From an uncultured Geobacter sp. (GTDB lineage Bacteria > Desulfobacterota > Desulfuromonadia > Geobacterales > Geobacteraceae), in the NCBI GenBank assembly GCA_937886325.1, contig CALABV010000161.1:1-9883 (forward strand): a DNA stretch of 9,883 nt, written 5' to 3'. Below the pieces are notes generated by a model. It saw nothing but the letters and a program-made list of their open reading frames with translations, had not been told where the DNA came from and ran no database searches. The position numbers were made by a program, and so were the translations under genes. Below, in pieces: positions 1 through 5,859 of the stretch; the first letter of the stretch is position 1, and every line of letters begins with the position of its first letter.

Positions 1-164
1 GATCTCCTGCCGCACTTGTCGCGACACCTCTCCACGCCGGTGCCTGATTCGTACTTGATTCTCTCGGCATTGAATATGATTTTCTTCTCGGCCGCGTTCA
101 GCGGATTCGTTGAGACGAGAAAAAACGTGGAAATGATTGCGAGACAGAGTGCGTTTTTTTTCAT
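1..164 (-). CDS. exported Cys-containing protein, N-terminal part only (runs off window)
   Basis: This is the beginning of a minus-strand gene whose 3' end lies outside the window. The chosen start (ATG at 164-162) gives MKKNALCLAIISTFFLVS, a textbook Sec signal peptide: two lysines, a hydrophobic core, then a likely cleavage after the NAA near residue 23. GGAGG sits 9 bases upstream of it. An in-frame ATG at 173 abuts the GGAGG directly and is less likely. The visible mature part is charged and carries a C-x3-C pair (CRDKC), but no CxxCH haem motif. It lies 80 bases downstream of the radical SAM gene ending at 244 on the same strand, so it may belong to that operon. I cannot assign a family: the segment starting KIIFNAERIKYE faintly recalls LptA/LptD-type N-termini, which is not enough for a call. 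That it is a real exported protein is well supported; its function is unknown. Confidence 0.7.
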   Translation of the reverse strand, partial: MKKNALCLAIISTFFLVSTNPLNAAEKKIIFNAERIKYESGTGVERCRDKCGRR

Positions 165-187
165 TGAATTCATCCTCCGTGAAATTC

Positions 188-226
188 GGGCGAGGAAAAA
201 AGGCATCACCCCTCCCATCCTCGCCC
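188..226. repeat. 9-bp inverted repeat between radical SAM gene and exported-protein gene
   Basis: GGGCGAGGA at 188-196 and its exact reverse complement TCCTCGCCC at 218-226 enclose a 21-base spacer, in the 80-base gap between the 244 stop and the 164 start. Read on the minus strand, a T6 run lies inside the loop rather than after the stem, so it is not a standard intrinsic terminator. It could be an attenuator-like leader, an RNA-processing hairpin or a protein-binding palindrome affecting the downstream exported-protein gene. The pairing is seen directly; the function is inference. Confidence 0.5.
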
Positions 227-243
227 CACATCATCCTTCGGCC

Positions 244-1188
244 TCAGACGGCTTCGAAATAGTGCGGGCACCCGTCCAGAATGCGGAAGCCGCAATGGTT
301 TCGAGGCAGCACCTTTTCCATTCGATCTCGGACAATCTCTTCAAGGCTGTGCATGGACAGGTTTTGCTCCCATGCCGGCCGCAGGAAGTTGCAGGTTGTG
401 ACCCTGCCGTCGGTTGCGACGTAGATCTTGTTGATGCTGCCGCATGCTTTCGCCTGCATGCCGAAGGCGTCGTCCGGCGGCCAGCAGAGGATCTCGGGAA
501 CCGTCCGACGGCACTCCGCCTGTTCCGCGAGACGGGCCAGAAGTGAGCGGATTTCCGCCTTTTCCAGAAACTGCCCGCATCCCGTGGCGCGACCGACATC
601 TATGAGCGGTTTGACCTGGAACTTGGCAACACCGGCATCGCGGGCGAAGCGGTAGCATGGCAGGAGCTGGCCGTCGTTCAACCGGCTGAGCGTAAAACGG
701 GCAATCACCTCGAATCCCGCTTCAACCGCCACGCTAATCCCCTTCAGGCATGCCGCCAGGGAATCCGAGCTCCCCCGCGTCAGCAGCTGGACCTCCTCGG
801 TTACGGCATCCAGCGATATCTTCATGACCGACATCCCGGCCAGACGCAGGCTGCCCGCCACCTCTCGCGTGATCAGGCTGCCGTTGGTATTGATCCCCGA
901 GCGGAGGCCGAGATCGCTGCAGCACCGGACGATATCCGCCACACCCTCGACATTGAGCAGCGGTTCTCCGCCGGTGAGCCGTACATCTTCGATATGCGGC
1001 CGTCCGGGATGCGTCGACCGGCCCCACTCCCTGAGCCTGGCAATGACCAGGCGATGATCGACCTGCATCCCGGAGGCGCCGGCATCCCTGTTCACACAGT
1101 GAAAGCAGCTCTGGTTACACCGGTCGGTAACCTTGACTTCGATTCCGATGCCGGGGGCGCAAGCGTCGCCGTGATCTCTTTCTTGCAT
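244..1188 (-). CDS. radical SAM protein with SPASM/twitch-like C-terminus
   Basis: A 314-residue radical SAM enzyme, which cleaves S-adenosylmethionine at a [4Fe-4S] cluster to start radical chemistry. The cluster motif is C24-x3-C28-x2-C31 (CNQSCFHC) and the SAM-contacting GGEP is at residues 73-76. The C-terminal third holds C-x11-G-x4-C (from ACGS to TTCN), the hallmark opening of a SPASM/twitch auxiliary-cluster domain, followed by two more cysteines (HCG, GCP). That is fewer cysteines than a full seven-Cys SPASM domain, so one auxiliary cluster is the likeliest case. SPASM proteins commonly modify ribosomal peptides or proteins and some build cofactors; the substrate here is unknown. The ATG (1188-1186) overlaps the TAA of the upstream radical SAM gene by one base (TAATG), implying translational coupling. 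Stop is TGA. Family assignment is firm; the specific role is not. Confidence 0.93.
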   Translation of the reverse strand: MQERDHGDACAPGIGIEVKVTDRCNQSCFHCVNRDAGASGMQVDHRLVIARLREWGRSTHPGRPHIEDVRLTGGEPLLNVEGVADIVRCCSDLGLRSGINTNGSLITREVAGSLRLAGMSVMKISLDAVTEEVQLLTRGSSDSLAACLKGISVAVEAGFEVIARFTLSRLNDGQLLPCYRFARDAGVAKFQVKPLIDVGRATGCGQFLEKAEIRSLLARLAEQAECRRTVPEILCWPPDDAFGMQAKACGSINKIYVATDGRVTTCNFLRPAWEQNLSMHSLEEIVRDRMEKVLPRNHCGFRILDGCPHYFEAV

Positions 1189-1934
1189 TACCTAACCGCC
1201 TTCCGGTTCAGCTCCAGGGCCGCGGGCAGGGTCTCGATACCGCCCAGCGGTTCTCCTGCCGGAATATGACCGAGACTGGGATACACAAGAATACTGCTGT
1301 CTTCCTGGACATCAACGGCGAAGAACCCCGGATCCTTGGGTCGTTTGTCCGGTTCCGCGCGAAAACGGATCAGATACACCGGCGCCTCGCCCAGCTCGCG
1401 CAGGTAACGCTTCGCCTGTGCCGATGACCCCTTGAAAGCGAAATCGAATGGGATGCCGCCGTCAGTGCAGGCGTCCCTGAACAGCCGCGCCTTTACCATT
1501 CTTTTCCGTTCGACCGATACTTCCAGTTCGTCGGTCAGGGGTCTTCCCGAGGCCAGGATCGCCCCCTGGACATGCTGAGGATCCATGGAAAACCTCAGGA
1601 GGACATTGTCGCCTCCGGCAAGACGCTCTAGCTTCCGCCTCCATCCGCGCCTGCCGACCCAGTCTCCATGGGTGAACACCGCGATGCGGGCCGAAGGAAG
1701 CCTCGCCGATGCATAGCGTACCATGTCGGGCAGGCCGCGATGGAAGGTCGGCTCACCGCCGGAAATGTTCATCGTGCCGCGGAAGTCGTGCGTCGCGAGG
1801 ATGTCGACGGCCTTCCGGAAGTCGCGGACCCGCATGGCCCCCTTCCGGGTCAGGGTGCTGAATGTCGAACAGCCGGGGCAGTCGAAGCTGCACCGTCTGA
1901 TGATCCGGAACGTGATCTTAGGCTCTTTCCACAT
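1188..1934 (-). CDS. second radical SAM protein, without a cysteine-rich C-terminal domain
   Basis: A 248-residue radical SAM protein starting at ATG 1934-1932, preceded by GAGGGAG at about 5 bases. A longer in-frame start at 2009 would bury the gene in its upstream neighbour and lacks support. The [4Fe-4S] motif is C15-x3-C19-x2-C22 (CSFDCPGC), very close to the N-terminus, and SGGEP is at 58-62. The C-terminal part (SLGHIPAGEPLGG region) resembles the position where SPASM proteins write 'pC...iGN..eg', but cysteines are missing: beyond the core triad only one (DACTD) remains. An auxiliary cluster is therefore unlikely. Its first 17 bases overlap the end of the adenylate-forming gene, and its TAA overlaps the next radical SAM start. 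It is clearly divergent from its neighbour and not a recent duplicate. It could catalyse a separate step or activate a partner. Substrate unknown. Confidence 0.9.
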   Translation of the reverse strand: MWKEPKITFRIIRRCSFDCPGCSTFSTLTRKGAMRVRDFRKAVDILATHDFRGTMNISGGEPTFHRGLPDMVRYASARLPSARIAVFTHGDWVGRRGWRRKLERLAGGDNVLLRFSMDPQHVQGAILASGRPLTDELEVSVERKRMVKARLFRDACTDGGIPFDFAFKGSSAQAKRYLRELGEAPVYLIRFRAEPDKRPKDPGFFAVDVQEDSSILVYPSLGHIPAGEPLGGIETLPAALELNRKAVR

Positions 1935-3501
1935 GTCGCTCCCTCTGTAAACTGAATGTCTTCCCCTGGGCAGTGGGTTGCGGATACTCGCGAACGACCG
2001 ATACCGCATCGGTCTGACGCCATATTTCAGCCATTAGCCGCTCTCCCTCGCCAATTTTGGCCAAGGCATCGAGCACGTCCCGGACAAGACTCCCCTCGTC
2101 CACCTGTCCGCAATCGGGGGAGATTCTCAGCGCCATCCGGGTCAGCCCCCTGTCATCTTCCCTTTCCACCCATTGGCAATCAACCACGGAACCGCCACAG
2201 CGAGGCACGACAACCTCTTCGACAATCCGCTCGAGCAGGCGGCCGCTGACGGCCATTCCCTCGCCCGTGGCCCTCTCGTTGCTCCTGATGGAGGAAAGGT
2301 GCGTCCGGAAACCGACGTGTTCGAAAACACACCCGCAGTTCCGCTGATGCACCACGCCCACATCGCCGAGCTGGACGTTTATCATCACCTGCGGCATGGT
2401 ATCGTGCAGTGTGGTTAGAAAAAGAGGCGCGGCCCTTCCGGAGCGGGCATCGCCGTCCTGGATGAGCGCCACCATGTCGGAAACGACATGGACCTCATCG
2501 ATTTCTGCCGGATTTCCGCATCCCATGCCGATCGTTCCCATCTCCGTGGCAGCATACCGGGGGTACACCCGTGCGCCGTCGGCCGTAATCTCACGGTACT
2601 TGGCCTCCGTCAGGGGTTCGCTGCCCACGATCATGGACAGGCCGCCCAGATGGGCGCGGCGTTTCCGGACGGCGCGGCAGATTCGCACTGCCTGGCTCAC
2701 GTAACTCTGGACAACGCAGCTTCCGCTCCTATCGAGGCAACCGGCAACCCAGTCGGCGATCCGGTCCTGTCGACCCATCGCCAAAGGCTCCGGCCTCGGC
2801 AGTTCGGAGCCGAGCAGGCGTCCGAATCGAACGATCGCGCTCGTGGCCAGCCTGCTTTCCAGCCCGGCCGATACTCCGGGCAGCAACATGCTGAACCAGC
2901 GTTCGGAAGGGCAACCGATCTTTGCCAGGCGCAGGCTGTTGCCGATGCCGGTTGCGGCGGGAAGGATGGGATACCATAGTGCCCAGGGGACGTCCCGCAG
3001 GCCGAGCATGTCCACCATCAGGCTCTCATAGCAGGCACGCTCCGCCATGAACCCGAGATCCATCCGCGACCTGCCGGAACGGCCGGTCGAGCCGCCGGTC
3101 CTGACCTCAACCCCGGCGGTCAGGTACGGATTCCCGAAATCGGCGGTCTCCGGTCGGAGTTCGACCCTTCCCCGGCGAATCGGCTCCCTGCATTTGAACT
3201 CATCGAGGGATATCCGGACGCCGGCCGCCAGGAGCCTGCGCAGCAACGCCTCAACCCCCTCCCCGCGGACAACCTGCGAGACATCGCCGTATTCGCACCC
3301 GGCTTCCTTCATGAGCGGCAGGTAGGGGCTTGTCGGATTATCGAAAACGCAGCGCTTGACAAGCCCCAGGAACATGTCTCCGCGTCCTTCCATCCGGCGC
3401 GCTATGATGTCACGGGACTGGGACGGGGATATGGGCGACCGGAGAAACCCCGGCAGTTCCCGCATGAACCTCATGTACGACGCAAGCCGGCCGTGCATCA
3501 T
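1918..3501 (-). CDS. PaaK/CapK-like adenylate-forming enzyme (phenylacetate-CoA ligase family)
   Basis: A 527-residue member of the PaaK-type branch of the ANL superfamily, which activates a carboxylate as an acyl-AMP and usually passes it to CoA, a carrier or an amine. Visible motifs in order: the ATP phosphate-binding loop TGGSTGRSG (135-143), SEPLTEAKYREI (294-305, typical of PaaK relatives), YAATEMG (317-323, motif A5), the A7-like NVQLGD with D380, a Cys-Gly-Cys (389-391), and a C-terminal GKTF with K514 in the position of the A10 catalytic lysine. The enzyme looks complete and active. The ATG is in a 4-base ATGA overlap with the preceding small ORF, and an in-frame TGA at 3522-3520 excludes a longer N-terminus; a second ATG follows immediately. 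No carrier-protein gene is visible nearby, so the acceptor may be CoA, a peptide or a small amine. The true acid substrate cannot be read from sequence. Confidence 0.88.
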   Translation of the reverse strand: MMHGRLASYMRFMRELPGFLRSPISPSQSRDIIARRMEGRGDMFLGLVKRCVFDNPTSPYLPLMKEAGCEYGDVSQVVRGEGVEALLRRLLAAGVRISLDEFKCREPIRRGRVELRPETADFGNPYLTAGVEVRTGGSTGRSGRSRMDLGFMAERACYESLMVDMLGLRDVPWALWYPILPAATGIGNSLRLAKIGCPSERWFSMLLPGVSAGLESRLATSAIVRFGRLLGSELPRPEPLAMGRQDRIADWVAGCLDRSGSCVVQSYVSQAVRICRAVRKRRAHLGGLSMIVGSEPLTEAKYREITADGARVYPRYAATEMGTIGMGCGNPAEIDEVHVVSDMVALIQDGDARSGRAAPLFLTTLHDTMPQVMINVQLGDVGVVHQRNCGCVFEHVGFRTHLSSIRSNERATGEGMAVSGRLLERIVEEVVVPRCGGSVVDCQWVEREDDRGLTRMALRISPDCGQVDEGSLVRDVLDALAKIGEGERLMAEIWRQTDAVSVVREYPQPTAQGKTFSLQRERHVERA

Positions 3502-3755
3502 GGCAGAACCCGTTTCCCATCAGATAGTTGTTGCCGACAGGCGACATGAGGATCCTTGACTGCGGCTTCGGAGCCCTTGTGCGAAAACCGACAGACCACC
3601 GTGGATGCATGTGCGGAGTTCATTCCGTGCAACTTTGCATAAAATATTTCGTATGTAAAGTGCCTTGCCATGATTTTTTCCATCGTTGCTTCAGGATCAT
3701 AGGGGTCGTGACCGGGAAGGTATAAACGGGGGTCAGTCCGGGAGGGAAATTTCAT
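3498..3755 (-). CDS. 85-residue small ORF of unknown function inside the operon
   Basis: I do not recognise this ORF. It exactly fills the space between the glutaminyl cyclase and the adenylate-forming gene: its ATG (3755) lies 23 bases inside the cyclase end, preceded by GGTGGAG at 8 bases, and its TGA overlaps the next ATG by 4 bases. Removing it would leave a 231-base gap in an otherwise overlapping operon. The product is basic, has two cysteines (VVCRF, VACRQ), several histidines, and no signal peptide or membrane segment. Internal ATGs at 3683 and 3671 would give 61 or 57 residues but have poor ribosome sites. Its place among radical SAM and ligase genes makes it a candidate modified peptide or helper protein. 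It has no recognisable leader/core boundary, so this is inference. It could also be a fortuitous open frame in a spacer. Confidence 0.5.
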   Translation of the reverse strand: MKFPSRTDPRLYLPGHDPYDPEATMEKIMARHFTYEIFYAKLHGMNSAHASTVVCRFSHKGSEAAVKDPHVACRQQLSDGKRVLP

Positions 3756-4473
3756 AATACCGTCTCCACCGTTTTCCCGTCACAAAGAACGTGCCGTTGT
3801 CGGGACTGTAGGCAATCCCGTTCATGATTGAGTTGCGATCTCCGCTCCGTTCTCGGTTGCACAGGTTCCCGCAGTCGATAATTCTGGTTACGACCCCGGC
3901 GGGCAGACGTACCTCGGCAATGAAAGGAGTGCGCCAGACGTTGGCATACAGGCGGTCCCGCGCGACTTCGATGTCGTTGAGATGGCACAACCGTATCCCC
4001 GCAAGCCGTGCCCGTGCGGTGTCCCGTACGCGCATCACGCCGTCGTATCGCCGTATCAGGCTGCTGCCGTCGGTGACATACAGCCATTGCCCTTCGCCGG
4101 CAATCCCCCACCCGTCGTGATCGATACTCCCTCCTCCCACGAGCCGCAGCGGGAGAATGTCATATACGAGATAGCGCCCGTCCTTCCACGTCAACTGGTA
4201 TATCCTTCCCTCGAAGAAGGCGATCCCCTCCGCAAACACACCTTCTACGGGCAGCTCTTCAAGGATGGCGCCGTTTGACGGATCGATGCGACGCAGGGAA
4301 GAGGCATTGCGCAGGCCGGTGCTTTCATAGAGCATCCCGTCCCGGTACGCAAGGCCCTGGGTGAACGCCCGCGGGTCATGGGGAAAGACCCTCTCCACAA
4401 TCGGCGTTACACGAGGCGCCCCCATCATCTGGATGGCTCGAACCAGTGAAATTACTATCCCGGAAATGGTCAT
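3733..4473 (-). CDS. glutaminyl-peptide cyclotransferase (glutamine cyclotransferase, PF05096 type)
   Basis: A 246-residue bacterial/plant-type glutaminyl cyclase: a five-bladed beta-propeller that converts N-terminal glutamine of peptides into pyroglutamate, releasing ammonia. Conserved stretches appear in family order: FTQGL (37-41), YESTGL (49-54), WGIAGEGQ (122-129), NDIE (166-169), YANVW (176-180), NGIAY (218-222) and TGKRW (232-236). The ATG at 4473-4471 has GGGAG about 11 bases upstream; a GTG at 4497 is in frame, but a strong hairpin covers its 5' side. The first ~20 residues are hydrophobic with an interrupting Arg, so they make a poor signal peptide, although relatives are usually exported. 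It is the first gene of the minus-strand operon and overlaps the 85-residue ORF. Family call is strong; whether it acts on a product of this operon is inference. Confidence 0.92.
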   Translation of the reverse strand: MTISGIVISLVRAIQMMGAPRVTPIVERVFPHDPRAFTQGLAYRDGMLYESTGLRNASSLRRIDPSNGAILEELPVEGVFAEGIAFFEGRIYQLTWKDGRYLVYDILPLRLVGGGSIDHDGWGIAGEGQWLYVTDGSSLIRRYDGVMRVRDTARARLAGIRLCHLNDIEVARDRLYANVWRTPFIAEVRLPAGVVTRIIDCGNLCNRERSGDRNSIMNGIAYSPDNGTFFVTGKRWRRYYEISLPD

Positions 4474-4501
4474 TGACTTCGGTTCTCCCGTAATCACCGG
4501 C

Positions 4502-4527
4502 GTCGTTGCGGCCCCCGCCGCAACGAC
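4502..4527. promoter_or_regulatory. perfect 11-bp stem-loop in the leader of the cyclase/radical SAM operon
   Basis: GTCGTTGCGGC (4502-4512) and GCCGCAACGAC (4517-4527) pair perfectly around a 4-base loop. The structure sits 29 bases upstream of the ATG at 4473 and 5 bases before the alternative GTG at 4497. Neither strand has a T-tract after it, so it is not an intrinsic terminator. In an operon leader it could control translation of the cyclase or be an operator palindrome. Between it and 4787 the intergenic DNA (about 260 bases) holds no gene I can support and no clear -35/-10 pair. Confidence 0.55.
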
Positions 4528-4787
4528 AGGCGTGAGACGGTACTGTCCAGGCGGCGCGTCAGCACCCTGCGGAAACCGGTCGACGCCGAACTGGATCTAC
4601 AGCGGGGAATCGCCCTCACCAGGATTGGTCCGGGCGCAGCTTCCTGCCTCCATGTAGTCAGCACTCCATTCTCACGACCTTTCCAGGCGTCCTTTTTTCA
4701 AGTATTCCTTTAGAAAAGACGGAATCGTACCGATACATTCACTATGGTGGAAAAAACATGGTGACTTGTTGAAAAGGCCTGAAACCT

Positions 4788-5199
4788 ATGGACGCACAGT
4801 TTGTCCCGGTCAGTATTGAAAGCATAGAGCCGGCCATTTTTCCGGACGTCGCATTATATCTAGCATGCGGAAGAAGGGTATGCGTATCTGCAGAAAAACA
4901 GCTCGCTGAGTCCCGTTTCTCTGGGTATTGTCAGGAACCATCATGAACGCAATAACGGCAGCGGGTATCCTCGGGGTCTCAGGAATGAGTCGATTCCCCG
5001 CAGTGCGCAGCTATGCGCAATTTGTGACGTTTACTGCAATCTGACCGTCGACAGGGTCGGGAACAAGACCCTCCCTCCCGACATTGCGCTGCATGTGATG
5101 AAACAGGAGATGAAGGGAGCTTTTAATGAACGGTTCGTCGGTCTGTTCGCAAAAATAGTCGGCGTTGATTGTGAGAACGCCATGGAGCTGCTCCTGTAG
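4788..5199 (+). pseudogene. HD-GYP domain protein remnant (deleted and frameshifted)
   Basis: The ATG at 4788 opens about 28 codons (MDAQFVPVSIESIEPAIF, then PDVALYLACG) resembling the N-terminal region often found before HD-GYP domains. That frame then turns to nonsense and stops at 4945. In the next frame, from 4864, the text becomes clearly HD-GYP: HAEEGYAYLQKN, then LSPVSLGIVRNHHERNNGSG with YPRGL (HHE at 4939-4947), then ICDVYCNLTVDRVGNKTLPP, ending at TAG 5197-5199. HD-GYP proteins hydrolyse the second messenger c-di-GMP. The middle, including the HD dyad and early metal ligands, is missing, and the usual D of DVYDALT is replaced (DVYCNLT). The gene cannot make an active enzyme. It most likely arose by internal deletion across about 4860 with a shift of frame. 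The C-terminal motifs remain well preserved, suggesting recent decay. Confidence 0.82.
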
Positions 5200-5277
5200 G
5201 AACAGGGACCGTTTTGTTTCCGGAAAGCAGTGTCCGGTTTTAGTGTGAATCGACATATCAGCACATGGGAGGGCTTC

Positions 5278-5814
5278 ATGGAAAAAGACGAAGCTGCAAA
5301 GGGCAAGGGGGTTCTTGACGCTGACGACCTGCAGATGGTGCGGGGCAGCGATGATGTACACCTGGTTCGCGGCCTGAACCGGCGGGATTTCATGAAATAT
5401 TCCGTCGGCGCGATTGCATCCCTGTACCTGGGCTCATTGACCACCGCATGCGGCGGCAAGGACAGCACCGCCAAAATAGCCGAATATCCCATTGATTCCC
5501 ATGTCGTTACCACGACAAGCAGGGTGCTTTCATTCCCCGTTCCTCCTCAACCGAGCGCCCCAAACTCGGGGACCGGACTCTATCTGTCCGAGCTTCCCCG
5601 GATTGATAAATACAAGGAATATGGATACGGTGACTGGCAGTTCAGCAGCAGGGGTCTCCGGATAGTTCCGCGGTATGATCTCATGCCGGCGACTTTTCCC
5701 GCAATCGCACCGTCACTCACCAGGCTTCGGCAATTCTCCAATTTCTTTGCCATAACTTATATCCACATCACCGACAAGGAAGCGCCGAACCAGTTGATTT
5801 ACCTCCAGCAGTAG
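5278..5814 (+). CDS. Tat-exported metallophosphoesterase (RPA4764-like), N-terminal piece, ended by in-frame TAG
   Basis: The ATG at 5278 is chosen because GGGAGG lies about 5 bases upstream; the in-frame GTG at 5230 has no such site. The 178-residue piece begins with a long hydrophilic stretch holding a near-repeat (DDLQMVRG, DDVHLVRG), then a twin-arginine motif NRRDFMK (34-40), a hydrophobic segment and a TTAC at 55-58 that could be a Tat lipobox. Residues 163-166 (HITD) are the first metallophosphoesterase metal motif; the sequence reads D-K-E where the classical superfamily motif is D-x-H. The reading frame meets TAG at 5812-5814, then continues without another stop to 7362. Together the pieces would form a 694-residue periplasmic phosphoesterase. 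Its substrate is unknown. As it stands this is half of an interrupted gene. Confidence 0.82.
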   Translation: MEKDEAAKGKGVLDADDLQMVRGSDDVHLVRGLNRRDFMKYSVGAIASLYLGSLTTACGGKDSTAKIAEYPIDSHVVTTTSRVLSFPVPPQPSAPNSGTGLYLSELPRIDKYKEYGYGDWQFSSRGLRIVPRYDLMPATFPAIAPSLTRLRQFSNFFAITYIHITDKEAPNQLIYLQQ

Positions 5815-5859
5815 AGCCCGAAATCCTCCGGGCCGAACACTTCCATCTATTCTCCGGTC

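Noticed and set aside
16..546. 176-codon plus-strand ORF
   Set aside because: It is antisense to the exported-protein start and to the 3' part of the radical SAM gene, both of which show family motifs or a signal peptide; its own translation has no recognisable feature.
4498..4599. In-frame extension of the glutaminyl cyclase upstream of 4497, open back to TAG 4599-4597
   Set aside because: No ATG, GTG or TTG start is available in that stretch and it crosses the perfect hairpin; I treat it as leader, not coding.
5011..5513. Two overlapping minus-strand ORFs of 116 and 160 codons
   Set aside because: They lie opposite the HD-GYP remnant and the Tat signal region, whose motifs are clear; the antisense translations look like shadow sequence.
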